Assembly: GCA_030646695.1 (NCBI GenBank)
Contig: JAUSLF010000034.1
Location: forward strand, 1 to 32,582
DNA length: 32,582 nt
DNA from: Nitrosomonadaceae bacterium
GTDB lineage: Bacteria > Pseudomonadota > Gammaproteobacteria > Burkholderiales > Nitrosomonadaceae
Reading direction: 5' to 3'
Shown here: positions 1-9,143 of the stretch, piece by piece
Position numbering within the stretch: position 1 is the first letter of the stretch
Layout: each line of letters begins with the position of its first letter
Program-made: the position numbers and the translations under genes
Notes under the pieces: model-generated
The model's input: the letters and a program-made list of their open reading frames with translations, nothing else
What the model was told of the DNA's origin: nothing
The model's database searches: none

Positions 1-9
1 GGGGGGGGG

Positions 10-2100
10 GGATGAACTACAATGCTTAAAAACAAGCAGCACATCATCGATGAGTTGTAGCTCCCTCTCTCACCCCGGATGAACTACAATCTCAGACTTA
101 CGCTTCCCTGCCCTTGGGCGGTTGTAGCTCCCTCTCTCACCCCGGATGAACTACAATCCTCCATTGCCAGGCTGTGCATTGCGCGGGGTTGTAGCTCCCT
201 CTCTCACCCCGGATGAACTACAATACCGCGTAGGCGTGGCAGTCGCGCTCCAGTGTTGTAGCTCCCTCTCTCACCCCGGATGAACTACAATGGAGCGCCG
301 GATCAGGAGGCCAATCATGGCGTTGTAGCTCCCTCTCTCACCCCGGATGAACTACAATATCTACGCTGAGCTGCCGCGCCCTGGGCGGGTTGTAGCTCCC
401 TCTCTCACCCCGGATGAACTACAATACAAGGATACGCTCAGTAATGTGTTCATCAGTTGTAGCTCCCTCTCTCACCCCGGATGAACTACAATTCAAGCGC
501 ATTAATAGACGGCGCTGGGCGCGTTGTAGCTCCCTCTCTCACCCCGGATGAACTACAATGGCGCGGCAAGAGGCAAGGAAGCGCATCTGGTTGTAGCTCC
601 CTCTCTCACCCCGGATGAACTACAATCGAGAGAACGGCGGCTAGGGCATCAGTGGTGTTGTAGCTCCCTCTCTCACCCCGGATGAACTACAATTTCACCC
701 GCCTGAATATCACCACCGCCACCGTTGTAGCTCCCTCTCTCACCCCGGATGAACTACAATTGAGCCATGCGCTACAGTGATTCGTGCCACGTTGTAGCTC
801 CCTCTCTCACCCCGGATGAACTACAATTAGTGAAGGTCGATAGGTGATACCGAGTATGTTGTAGCTCCCTCTCTCACCCCGGATGAACTACAATTTCGAG
901 AAAACTTGAGCCGTAGCGGATGCAGTTGTAGCTCCCTCTCTCACCCCGGATGAACTACAATACTTTACACCACCAAGCCAATTGCATACGGGTTGTAGCT
1001 CCCTCTCTCACCCCGGATGAACTACAATATGTAGTTTGTTGTTATATTCACCCATAAAGTTGTAGCTCCCTCTCTCACCCCGGATGAACTACAATGCCGC
1101 ACTTTGCCACCCAGCGCACGAGGAGGTTGTAGCTCCCTCTCTCACCCCGGATGAACTACAATAATGACCCTGCGGGGGCCTGCGACTGCGGAGTTGTAGC
1201 TCCCTCTCTCACCCCGGATGAACTACAATCGCTACCATTTTGCGGCCACTGGATGCAACGTTGTAGCTCCCTCTCTCACCCCGGATGAACTACAATTTGC
1301 CGTCCCCGTAGTCGGCTGTCTGAGTGGTTGTAGCTCCCTCTCTCACCCCGGATGAACTACAATACAGCATCACGCATCACCTGAACCATGCGAGTTGTAG
1401 CTCCCTCTCTCACCCCGGATGAACTACAATTAACGCTACCACTTATATTCTGCACCGAAAGTTGTAGCTCCCTCTCTCACCCCGGATGAACTACAATGAA
1501 TCGGATGGGCGTAAGCTGTTGAGAAGAGTTGTAGCTCCCTCTCTCACCCCGGATGAACTACAATGCGCCCCTCAATTTCACGTTATACACCTATGTTGTA
1601 GCTCCCTCTCTCACCCCGGATGAACTACAATAGAGCGCCGTGGACAGCCCTCCTCTGGCTCGTTGTAGCTCCCTCTCTCACCCCGGATGAACTACAATCT
1701 CGCAGAAGAAGATGCCGCCAATATTGAGGTTGTAGCTCCCTCTCTCACCCCGGATGAACTACAATCAGAATGTAGCGCATCCCACTGATCCCTGAGTTGT
1801 AGCTCCCTCTCTCACCCCGGATGAACTACAATTTGCCGCCAGCATTATATGTTCGTGCGGCTGTTGTAGCTCCCTCTCTCACCCCGGATGAACTACAATT
1901 TTTTCCTGAGTTCATCGGCTATCAATTGTGTTGTAGCTCCCTCTCTCACCCCGGATGAACTACAATGGATGCCCAGCAATCCCCGCCGGTCTGCCCGTTG
2001 TAGCTCCCTCTCTCACCCCGGATGAACTACAATTGGCAGACTGATGCTCTGGCCGCTGCTTCTGTTGTAGCTCCCTCTCTCACCCCGGATGAACTACAAT
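10..2100 (+). CRISPR. Type II-C CRISPR array, 31 full repeats plus one truncated
   Basis: Full repeats start at 54 and recur every 67 bp up to 2064. Each is 37 bp (GTTGTAGCTC...GAACTACAAT) and each spacer is exactly 30 bp, giving 31 spacers. All repeats I read are identical. The first repeat survives only as its last 14 bases (10-23), after a poly-G run. The repeat resembles the 36-bp Neisseria type II-C repeat with one extra base. Reading direction is assigned as plus because the repeat 5' part GTTGTAGC pairs with the 3' part of the tracrRNA anti-repeat, which puts the crRNA handle after the spacer. The array converges on cas2. No leader is visible and it may lie beyond the left edge. The cas2-proximal repeat is not degenerate. 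No spacer matched window sequence by eye. Confidence 0.98.
2095..2100 (+). promoter_or_regulatory. Possible -10 element at the end of each repeat (last copy marked)
   Basis: Every repeat ends in TACAAT, one base from the TATAAT consensus. In Neisseria type II-C arrays the same repeat end forms an extended -10 promoter (TGCTACAAT) that drives each crRNA separately. Here the three bases before TACAAT are AAC, so the TG extension is missing, and no -35 at normal spacing is seen inside the repeat. Repeat-embedded promoters are therefore possible but weaker than in Neisseria. This entry marks one of 32 copies. Confidence 0.35.
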
Positions 2101-2112
2101 AGCCCTCACGCA

Positions 2113-2144
2113 AATGCCCGCCCAGCCTAAACTGGGCGGGCATT
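2113..2144. terminator. Bidirectional hairpin terminator between array and cas2
   Basis: A perfect 13-bp stem (AATGCCCGCCCAG at 2113-2125 and CTGGGCGGGCATT at 2132-2144) encloses a 6-base loop. It sits in the 63 bp between the last repeat and the cas2 stop. The array (plus) and the cas operon (minus) converge here, so one hairpin can end both transcripts. The stem is GC-rich, but the T tracts on either side are short. Confidence 0.75.
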
Positions 2145-2163
2145 CTGCTTGATAAATCTCGGT

Positions 2164-2496
2164 TCAGAACAGTAGCATTTGATTGACCTTGACTGCTTTT
2201 TCCTGAAAAAGCGGCAAGCCGACCAGCATTTTCATGCTGGCAAACTGCTTCTCCGTTACATTCAGGCAACGCACCGACCCATCCGGCGGCAGGCTGTTTA
2301 CCAATCGCTTCATGTGTTTTTCCAGCGCGTCATTGCCATTCAGGATGCGACCATAAACCGAGAACTGGATCATGTCGTAGCCATCGTTGATGAGGAAGCG
2401 GCGGAATAGAGTGTAGGCGCGACGTTCGGCCTTGGTGACAACCGGAAGATCAAAGAACACAAGCAAGCGCATAAACCGTCTTGTCTCCGTACTCAT
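2164..2496 (-). CDS. cas2: CRISPR-associated endoribonuclease-fold protein Cas2
   Basis: This 110-residue protein is the Cas2 half of the Cas1-Cas2 spacer-integration complex. In adaptation Cas2 bridges two Cas1 dimers and is structural rather than catalytic. The ferredoxin-like start (MRLLVFFDLP at residues 9-18) carries the usual Asp at the end of the first strand, and the rest (RRAYTLFRRFL, DGYDMIQFSVYGR) is typical of type II Cas2. It is the last gene of the cas9-cas1-cas2 operon. The ATG at 2496 lies 3 bp after the cas1 stop, with a GGAG inside the end of cas1, so translation is probably coupled. The gene ends 20 bp before the shared hairpin terminator. Confidence 0.95.
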   Translation of the reverse strand: MSTETRRFMRLLVFFDLPVVTKAERRAYTLFRRFLINDGYDMIQFSVYGRILNGNDALEKHMKRLVNSLPPDGSVRCLNVTEKQFASMKMLVGLPLFQEKAVKVNQMLLF

Positions 2497-2499
2497 GTC

Positions 2500-3405
2500 T
2501 CAGCACTCCAAGCGGTGCTGCTCCAATCCAAGCAAAACGGGTAACTCAAGCAGTGTCTCGCTACCGCCGTCATAAACACGGGCCAAGCTCTCTATCGTGT
2601 GTTCGATGGCGGAAAGCACAGACATTTTCCCACGCGGCATGCCCATATCCACGTTGAGCAAACCTACCAGTGCCACTTTGTCCTCCGGGCGCAGTTCATC
2701 ATCATCCGGCATGACATGCTTAGAAACGAACAAGTCCACTAGCGGACGGAACGGTTCGATCACGTCATCGGCGAGGTTGAAGGCATTCTGTTCGCTGGCG
2801 TGGAACAACCCCAGCGACGGCAGCAGCCCATGCGCTACCAGACCGCGTGCGATGGTGCCGCGCAACACAGCGTAGCCATAATCCAGCGCGGCATTGGTAA
2901 AGCGTGCTTGGTTACGGTGGAAATCCTTGCCGAAAAGTTGGACAAAATGAAAAGCAGCAGCCTGTCCCTCCAGATTTTCGCTATCGCCAGAGCGTACCCG
3001 CCGAGAGTATGAATCCAGTCGATCCGCGCCATCGAACCCAGCCAGCCGCAGACAGGCGGCTTGGTTGGCGATCTTCTTGCGCACAATCGTTGCCCACGTT
3101 TGCTTGGCGACAGGACGCGGCAAATCCAGTTGCAAACGCATCCAGCGTGTGGCGCGCGAGTGCTGCAAGAAGGGCAGAAACACGCCACTGGGATGGTGCG
3201 TATCGCCCGTGGCGAATAGGCTGATGCCATATTCCCCGCAAGCCGATAGTACCGGATGGGTGAGCGAGATTTCGCGGTGATTGAGCACGATCACCGCGAT
3301 GTCTTCGAACGGCACGAACGCCGTTTGTTCCTGCTCGATGGCAAGCCGGAATTGCTCGCGCCGCAGTCTGGCAGGGCGCGAGATGACCACACTACGCCAA
3401 GTCAC
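2500..3405 (-). CDS. cas1: CRISPR-associated integrase Cas1 (type II)
   Basis: Cas1 is the metal-dependent integrase that inserts new spacers at the leader-side repeat. I start it at the GTG at 3405 (MTWRSVVISRPARLR), because GGAG lies 7 bp upstream and Neisseria Cas1 begins the same way (MTWRS). The ATG at 3447 would add 14 residues with no family counterpart. The resulting 301 residues match the family length. Conserved features are the Glu in NLEGQAAAF and the His and Glu in GLFHASEQNAFNLADD and VIEPFRPLVDL, which form the metal site. The start overlaps the cas9 stop by 14 bp, indicating translational coupling. The cas2 gene follows after 3 bp. Confidence 0.95.
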   Translation of the reverse strand: MTWRSVVISRPARLRREQFRLAIEQEQTAFVPFEDIAVIVLNHREISLTHPVLSACGEYGISLFATGDTHHPSGVFLPFLQHSRATRWMRLQLDLPRPVAKQTWATIVRKKIANQAACLRLAGFDGADRLDSYSRRVRSGDSENLEGQAAAFHFVQLFGKDFHRNQARFTNAALDYGYAVLRGTIARGLVAHGLLPSLGLFHASEQNAFNLADDVIEPFRPLVDLFVSKHVMPDDDELRPEDKVALVGLLNVDMGMPRGKMSVLSAIEHTIESLARVYDGGSETLLELPVLLGLEQHRLEC

Positions 3406-6400
3406 GGCGTTTCTCCGGCGGGGCTGGGTAGCGGTTGCCGAGGACATCGACGTTGAATTTTTCGATGCTCAACGCCATTTTTACCCCGACACGATAAAAC
3501 CCATCTTTACCAGCCAACTTGCTCCGGTCTTGTGCCCATAAACCTATTGCTCCCGTTGCACGATCACAACCTGAGAAATATCCCCAGTATGATTCGCCTT
3601 TTAATTTCGTATGTATGAGGTCATTCGGATACATCGAGAAATAGAACTCGAAGCTATCGTCAATCAGCGTCCATTCATCTTCATCTTTGAATGCAACAAC
3701 TGCCCGATTCGGCAGCGCCTTTGCTACAGTGTGATACACATACACAGGCACGAGATGGAACTTGTTGTCCTTGGTAAAAACATCCACGCGCACCATGCTG
3801 TCATTTTTGGCGATGCCACCTCGAATAGGAATGCCGGAAAGCTTGTCGATCACCATCGTAACGCCACGCACAATTGGCCCCGTCGGATTACCTTCGCTGT
3901 CCGGTTTACGCAGTGGGTTACTGGACGGGAAGGCTTTGTCGCCTTTGCCGCTGTGTTGTTCCAGGCGGGTGCGAATGGCGGCGTAGAGTTTTTCGTTGCG
4001 GTAAGGGTCGATCAGCTTGTCGAGATCTTTCAAGGTCAGACTAGAGAGAGCCACTTTTTGCGTAACTCCGCCTTGTGCTTTAAGCCGTTCCGGTTGCGCG
4101 TAGATGGTGTCTTTGTGTGCCGCACCACTGTTGCGTCGCTGCGGCGCGCGCGAGACAAACAGAGGATGTAGGGTTTCTAGTGCATCCTCTGAATAAGTGC
4201 CAAGACGTTGCATTTCTTCACGCAACAGCGCGGGGTCATCTAGTTTCAGGCGTGCTTCGAGTTCGTTGCGAAAATGTTGCCACGGATTGGGAAAGTGTTG
4301 CTCTAGTTGATCGAACATCGTGGGGTTGGGTATCTCGCCCGTGGTGACATCGACAAAGCCTTCGCGTACTTGCTCCAGTTCCTTGCGACGTGAGTAATCG
4401 GACAAACGCTTGACCATGCCATGGCTGCATGCAGCGACCACGGCAGCATCCAGCGCATGGTGGCGGTCGCTGTCGCCGCGCACTTTGACCAAACCCCAGC
4501 GGGCGCGCAGGAAGGAGGTCATCTGGCCGCTGAGTACCACGCAGCGTTTGGCTTCGCTGTCTTCATGCAATTGTAGATATTGCTCGACATAATTCTTGAA
4601 GAATTTGCAGATGTAGCGCGTGTCGTTGAGGTTGCGTTCGCGGAATTCCTTCGCTTCCTTTTCATCGAAGTCCTTGCGCAATAAGCGGCTGCGCTTGGCG
4701 AGGCGATAGGCTTTGTTGCCTTCGACGAAGGCAACAAACTGCCGCCAAGGTTCACTGTTGTCTTTACCGCCGAGATATTCAAAAGGTGTGCGATTGCCCT
4801 TGTCGCGATTTTCTTTTGCAAGAACCAACACGCGGTTGTTCTTGCTGTCGTCGAAGCTGCGTGAATATGGCAGTGCGTGGTCGATCTCGACATAGCCTTG
4901 TTCAAACAAACGGTGAATATCTATCGGCTCTATGGAGTAAGCGCACTTGCTTTGCTGTTCGCGATAAAGCTGGTACTTCTCAAACTCTTTGCCTTTGACC
5001 GCACCCACGATGTTGAAATCCTGCGCAAACTGGACTTTGCCTTTTTCATTATTGTCGCGGAATTCTTTTTGCAGCTTCTCTATATCGCGCCGTTCATCGA
5101 GTGGGCGCGATAAATCCCGTGCCATCTCAATATGCACTTCATGTGGCGAACCGTATTTCTTGATGAGTGCATTTACTACCTTGCGCGCCTGATTGAGCGC
5201 GCGCAGCACCACCGGGTTGCGTGGGATGTCCATGTCATCGATGAACACCATGCGCCCGGTTTTATCACGCTCCTTGTAGAACGGTGGCAGGTATTTATGT
5301 TCGCCTTTTCCGGCCTTGTGTAACTGGCTGTGATGGCCATATTCCGGGATGTTGGCGATAGCCTCGTCATAACGCTGGCCTTGCTCCATGCGTGGCACGA
5401 TTTGGTGCAGAGCCTTGAGAGAGAGGTTACTGAACTTGTCGAAGCGAATATCCAGCAGCGCGTCAATCATTTTTTCTGCATTGGGCAAATCCAGCTTGCT
5501 CAACTCCACTGTCACTTCGTCATCGTCTTTATATACGCTCAACACCCAGGCGATCTGGTCGAGCAGTTGTGGTCTGCCTTCTAGAGCGTCGGTTGAAATC
5601 TTTTGCCATTCGTTTTCCAAACCTGCATCTTTGAGCGTTTTGCGCAATTCCTGCCAAGCGGGGAGTTTCACTAGTGCTGCTGCTTCGGGGTCTTTGGTTT
5701 TCTCATCGGCTTTTTGACCGCTGGCATACGACAGCCCCGTGTAGCGGAAGGAGTCAGGTAAATAGTTGGCTTTGGTTAGCGCGGTGCGCAGTTGCTTGTA
5801 GGTAAAGTCGCCTGCCTGCTGATAAGGCATGGGAAGTGCAACGCGCCGCTCCGCTTCATTCAACGAACGGGTCGTGCCATCCACCACGATGCGCAAATTG
5901 TTGAGACGGGTTAGCCAAACATGTCGTTCAGCGCTGAAACTGGCTTTGGGTGCGCGGTATTCGCCCTTGCCATCATCGCCTCCGGTTTTCTCAAAGGTGC
6001 AACGTCCCAACATTTCCAATAACTTGTTTCCAGCCAGTGCTGGGTTCTGCGCCCAGAACAAACCGCTCTTCTTGTCGCCGTCGCCGAGGACGGTAGTTTC
6101 CAGTTTTTCGCTGGCGAACGGGTTGCCGAGTTTGCGCTGATGCTCAAACAGTACTTTCAATTCGTCGCCAAGCAAGATGCGGGACAGCGCTTTGCTGTAG
6201 TCGCCTTGCTTGTTGCGTTGTGCCTCCGGGAATTCGGCAAGTACCATTTCGGCAGCAGTTCGGTAGCTTTTATCTGCCATCAATTTTTTTGTCCCAGCCA
6301 AGCCTTGCTTGACCTTGCCGCCTTCACTTTTGCTGTCGCCTTCCGCTGCTTTCTCTTCTGCACGGCTAATCCAGTGGAAACCACGATGCTTGCACAGGTG

Positions 6401-6784
6401 ATAGATCACGCGCGCCCATTCTTCGGCGGTCAGTTGACGGTCAAGCGCGTCAACGCGTAATTGCCAAGATGATTTAGGAACAGGTGTGTTCTTCTCAATT
6501 TTGCATTTGAACAGGTTGGCATCCACAATCACCCCTTCACGTTTGAGCAACCGCGCCAACTTGATGAGCCGCCATGCTCTACGCCGCAAACGACGGCGCA
6601 ACAGACGCGCGGAGCGTCTGGCAAGGTTGAGCGATTCGCCTTCTTTGGCGGTTTCAGCTTTATCGAAACATCTCACGCCGAGGTCGATGATGCGGTTTTC
6701 ACCCAATACTGTCCAGCCAACGGAGGCAATGCCAATGTCCAATCCGAAAGTCAGTGCGCCGAGATTTTCTTGCTTGCTTGTCAT
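3392..6784 (-). CDS. cas9: Type II-C CRISPR effector nuclease Cas9
   Basis: This RNA-guided DNA endonuclease has 1130 residues from the ATG at 6784, close to the 1082 of Neisseria Cas9. That start has GGAG 6 bp upstream. The in-frame ATG at 6823 lies inside the tracrRNA anti-repeat and is rejected. Visible parts in order are RuvC-I (GLDIGIASVGW, Asp16), the Arg-rich bridge helix (about residues 50-80), RuvC-II (HIEMARDLS, Glu553), the HNH domain (VEIDHALPYSRSF, Asp635/His636, followed by NNRVLVLAKENRDKGN), RuvC-III (DRHHALDAAVV, His776/Asp779) and a C-terminal PAM-interacting region. All catalytic residues are present, so an active nuclease is expected. There is no csn2 or cas4, which fits II-C. 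It is the first gene of the cas9-cas1-cas2 operon and is divergent from the tracrRNA. Confidence 0.97.
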   Translation of the reverse strand: MTSKQENLGALTFGLDIGIASVGWTVLGENRIIDLGVRCFDKAETAKEGESLNLARRSARLLRRRLRRRAWRLIKLARLLKREGVIVDANLFKCKIEKNTPVPKSSWQLRVDALDRQLTAEEWARVIYHLCKHRGFHWISRAEEKAAEGDSKSEGGKVKQGLAGTKKLMADKSYRTAAEMVLAEFPEAQRNKQGDYSKALSRILLGDELKVLFEHQRKLGNPFASEKLETTVLGDGDKKSGLFWAQNPALAGNKLLEMLGRCTFEKTGGDDGKGEYRAPKASFSAERHVWLTRLNNLRIVVDGTTRSLNEAERRVALPMPYQQAGDFTYKQLRTALTKANYLPDSFRYTGLSYASGQKADEKTKDPEAAALVKLPAWQELRKTLKDAGLENEWQKISTDALEGRPQLLDQIAWVLSVYKDDDEVTVELSKLDLPNAEKMIDALLDIRFDKFSNLSLKALHQIVPRMEQGQRYDEAIANIPEYGHHSQLHKAGKGEHKYLPPFYKERDKTGRMVFIDDMDIPRNPVVLRALNQARKVVNALIKKYGSPHEVHIEMARDLSRPLDERRDIEKLQKEFRDNNEKGKVQFAQDFNIVGAVKGKEFEKYQLYREQQSKCAYSIEPIDIHRLFEQGYVEIDHALPYSRSFDDSKNNRVLVLAKENRDKGNRTPFEYLGGKDNSEPWRQFVAFVEGNKAYRLAKRSRLLRKDFDEKEAKEFRERNLNDTRYICKFFKNYVEQYLQLHEDSEAKRCVVLSGQMTSFLRARWGLVKVRGDSDRHHALDAAVVAACSHGMVKRLSDYSRRKELEQVREGFVDVTTGEIPNPTMFDQLEQHFPNPWQHFRNELEARLKLDDPALLREEMQRLGTYSEDALETLHPLFVSRAPQRRNSGAAHKDTIYAQPERLKAQGGVTQKVALSSLTLKDLDKLIDPYRNEKLYAAIRTRLEQHSGKGDKAFPSSNPLRKPDSEGNPTGPIVRGVTMVIDKLSGIPIRGGIAKNDSMVRVDVFTKDNKFHLVPVYVYHTVAKALPNRAVVAFKDEDEWTLIDDSFEFYFSMYPNDLIHTKLKGESYWGYFSGCDRATGAIGLWAQDRSKLAGKDGFYRVGVKMALSIEKFNVDVLGNRYPAPPEKRRDLA

Positions 6785-6802
6785 TGCATTCTCCGTGATA
6801 AT
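6774..6802 (+). promoter_or_regulatory. Predicted tracrRNA promoter
   Basis: TTGCTT (6774-6779) and GATAAT (6797-6802) are separated by 17 bp, a good sigma-70 arrangement. Transcription would start near 6809, just before the anti-repeat. The promoter overlaps the cas9 start codon and ribosome-binding site on the other strand. Assignment is by consensus only. Confidence 0.5.
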
Positions 6803-6808
6803 GGAACC

Positions 6809-6917
6809 GTTGTAGTAGTTCATCCGGGGTGAGAGCCGTTGCTACAATAAAGATGAAGCCGAAAGGCTGAATCTGTATCCGAAAGCCCAGTGGGGAAACC
6901 TGCTGGGCTTTCTCTTC
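6809..6917 (+). ncRNA. tracrRNA of the type II-C system
   Basis: The anti-repeat at 6815-6835 (GTAGTTCATCCGGGGTGAGAG) is a perfect 21-base complement of the 3' part of the repeat. An unpaired CCGTT follows, then GCTACAAT (6841-6848), which pairs with the repeat start GTTGTAGC by 8 bp including one G-U. This is the Neisseria-type layout of lower stem, bulge and long upper stem. Downstream are a short hairpin with a GAAA loop (6857-6868), then a stem of 9 bp (6882-6890 with 6903-6911) that could end the transcript. The gene is divergent from cas9 and precedes it by about 25 bp. With Cas9 and RNase III the RNA would mature crRNAs and guide cleavage. The exact ends are inferred. Confidence 0.9.
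6882..6911 (+). terminator. Predicted tracrRNA 3' hairpin/terminator
   Basis: AAAGCCCAG (6882-6890) pairs with CTGGGCTTT (6903-6911) around a 12-base loop. The bases after it (CTCTTCG) are only partly T-rich. In Neisseria-type tracrRNAs the terminal hairpin is also part of the functional scaffold bound by Cas9. Confidence 0.6.
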
Positions 6918-7055
6918 GCGATCTCGCAACGGCAAGGATACGATCTATCAAGCTCGCCAGCAACGTCGATAACGCACGGAATCTATCCCCGATTCTGGTA
7001 TGGTGCGGCGCATCATTTTCAAGAAAGTGATAAGCCACTTCTTCGTTTGCAACCT

Positions 7056-9140
7056 CTATACCCGCAGGTATTCGCTTTTCTCCCCCAGCCAGCGTTGCAG
7101 ATGACGCTGCGCCGATGCCGGGTGATCGCGCAACATTTCCTCGGCAGCGATACGAGCGGCGGCGAGCAGATCCGCGTCCTGCTCCAGATCGGCGAAGCGT
7201 AACATGGGCACCCCGCTCTGGCGTGCACCGAGAAATTCACCCGGGCCACGCAGATGCAAATCCTGGCGCGCAATCTCGAAACCGTCGGTGTGTTCAAAAA
7301 TGATTTTGAGCCGTTCACGCGCGATTGCTGACAGCGGTTTCTGGTACAGCAGGATGCATACGCTGGCTTCCGCGCCGCGTCCGACGCGACCCCGCAATTG
7401 GTGCATCTGTGACAATCCCATGCGTTCGGCGTGTTCGATCACCATCAGCGAAGCATTGGGCACATCCACTCCCACCTCGATTACCGTGGTCGCAACCAGT
7501 AATTGAATTGCCCCTTGCTTGAACGCCGCCATTACTGCCGTTTTTTCCTGCGGCGGGAGCCGCCCATGCACCAGGCCAATTTTTAAATCCGGAAAAGTCA
7601 GCGTCAGCGTTGCGTAAGTCTCCAGAGCGGTCTTGAGCTGCAAGACCTCGGATTCCTCAATCAGCGGACACACCCAGTAAGCCTGTTTGCCGGCCTGGCA
7701 CGATTCGCGAACACGCGCAATCACTTCGTCGCGGCGAATATCCGCAACCAGTTTGGTCACCACCTGAGTTCTGCCCGGTGGCAACTCGTCTATCACCGAT
7801 ACGTCCAGATCGGCGTAATAGCTCATCGCCAGCGTGCGCGGGATGGGTGTCGCGCTCATCATCAACTGGTGCGGGACTGCCCCTGTTTTAGCGCCTTTCA
7901 TGCGCAACGCGAGCCGCTGGTGCACGCCAAAGCGATGCTGCTCATCGATGATGGCAAGCCCCAATTGGCTGAACTCCACCTGTTCTTGAAACAATGCATG
8001 GGTGCCGATGGCAAGCATGGCTCCACCCGTTGCGATATCGGCGAGCGCGGCTTGCCGCTGCTTTTTCTTCTGGCTGCCGGACAGCCATGCGATCGTGATT
8101 CCCAAGGGTGCAAGCCAGCCGGAGAGTTTCTGATAATGCTGCTCGGCAAGGATTTCGGTCGGCGCCATAATGGCTGCCTGGTAGCCATTCTCGATGGCCT
8201 GCAGCGCAGCCAGCGCCGCAACCACCGTCTTGCCGCTGCCCACATCGCCCTGCAACAGACGCTGCATCGGATGAACCGCGGCAAGATCCCGGCTGATTTC
8301 GGCCAATACTTTCTTTTGCGCACCGGTCAGTTTGAAAGAAAGCGACTGCAGCAGTGCGTTGGTTAATTTGTTCTTCTCCGTCAGCGCAGGTGCGCTGCGG
8401 CTGCGGCGCTGCCGGTAATGCAGGCGCATGGATAATTGCTGCGCCAGCAATTCATCGAACTTGATCCGGCGCCAGGCGGGATGGGTGCGCTCCTGCAGCA
8501 AAATAGCCGATGCATCCGGCGGCGGCTGATGCAGAAACATCACGCTGTCACGGAAACCGTGCAACTGATGATGCTTTATGATTTCAACGGGCAGGACTTC
8601 CGCGAGGCTGCCCGCATGATCGCTACGAGCCAGCGCCTGCCTGATCAGCTTGCGTATTGCTTCCTGGGAAAGTCCCGCAGTGGCCGGATAAACTGGCGTC
8701 AGCGCATCGGCCAGCGGCGTGCCCGCGCTCACGACACGGCACTTGGGGTGAACCATTTCAGCGCCGAAGAAACCTGGGCGAACCTCCCCCAGCAGTCGCA
8801 CTCGCGTCCCGACAGAATATGCTTTTACCTGGCTGCCGTAGAAATTGAGAAAGCGCATGAACAGAACACCGCTGCCATCCTCCACCTGACATACCAATTG
8901 CCGCCGTGGGCGGTACATGACTGCGCTGTGGATGATGACGCCTTCGACCTGCACGGTTCTATCTGCGGGGACATCGGCGATGGGATAAAGGTGCGTTTCG
9001 TCTTCGTAGCGCAGCGGCAAATGCAGTACCAGATCGAATTCATTAGCGATGCCAAGTCTGGCGAGTTTTTCCTGCATTGCCTTGCCGGAAAAACCAGCGG
9101 CAACGGGAGAGATGGAGCTGTCCGCGCTATTACCCTTCAC
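7056..9140 (-). CDS. recG: ATP-dependent DNA helicase RecG
   Basis: RecG is a branch-migrating helicase that reverses stalled replication forks and processes R-loops and D-loops. The 694 residues match the family length. The N-terminal wedge/OB-fold domain lies at about residues 60-150. The helicase core has Walker A GDVGSGKT (residues 298-305), a DEQH box near 400 (AIIDEQHRFGVHQR), a SATPIPRTLAMSYYADLD motif, and the late motifs VGVDVPNASLMVIEHAERMG and QLRGRVGRG. The start is the GTG at 9140, with AAGGA 6 bp upstream lying inside the end of ridA. This places recG downstream of ridA with 3 bp between stop and start. The gene's 3' end faces the CRISPR locus, and about 140 bp without a recognisable gene separate it from the tracrRNA. 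Confidence 0.97.
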   Translation of the reverse strand: MKGNSADSSISPVAAGFSGKAMQEKLARLGIANEFDLVLHLPLRYEDETHLYPIADVPADRTVQVEGVIIHSAVMYRPRRQLVCQVEDGSGVLFMRFLNFYGSQVKAYSVGTRVRLLGEVRPGFFGAEMVHPKCRVVSAGTPLADALTPVYPATAGLSQEAIRKLIRQALARSDHAGSLAEVLPVEIIKHHQLHGFRDSVMFLHQPPPDASAILLQERTHPAWRRIKFDELLAQQLSMRLHYRQRRSRSAPALTEKNKLTNALLQSLSFKLTGAQKKVLAEISRDLAAVHPMQRLLQGDVGSGKTVVAALAALQAIENGYQAAIMAPTEILAEQHYQKLSGWLAPLGITIAWLSGSQKKKQRQAALADIATGGAMLAIGTHALFQEQVEFSQLGLAIIDEQHRFGVHQRLALRMKGAKTGAVPHQLMMSATPIPRTLAMSYYADLDVSVIDELPPGRTQVVTKLVADIRRDEVIARVRESCQAGKQAYWVCPLIEESEVLQLKTALETYATLTLTFPDLKIGLVHGRLPPQEKTAVMAAFKQGAIQLLVATTVIEVGVDVPNASLMVIEHAERMGLSQMHQLRGRVGRGAEASVCILLYQKPLSAIARERLKIIFEHTDGFEIARQDLHLRGPGEFLGARQSGVPMLRFADLEQDADLLAAARIAAEEMLRDHPASAQRHLQRWLGEKSEYLRV

Positions 9141-9143
9141 CCT

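Noticed and set aside
24-2063. Self-targeting by array spacers
   Set aside because: Reading spacers against the window by eye showed no convincing match. A proper search was not possible.
2027-2269. 80-residue frame through the last repeats and cas2
   Set aside because: It is made of repeat sequence and the antisense part of cas2.
3406-3447. Upstream ATG start for cas1
   Set aside because: The GTG at 3405 has a GGAG 7 bp upstream and gives the conserved MTWRS beginning.
6785-6823. Upstream extension of cas9 to the ATG at 6823
   Set aside because: It runs through the tracrRNA anti-repeat, has no ribosome-binding site and no family counterpart. The ATG at 6784 has GGAG at good spacing.
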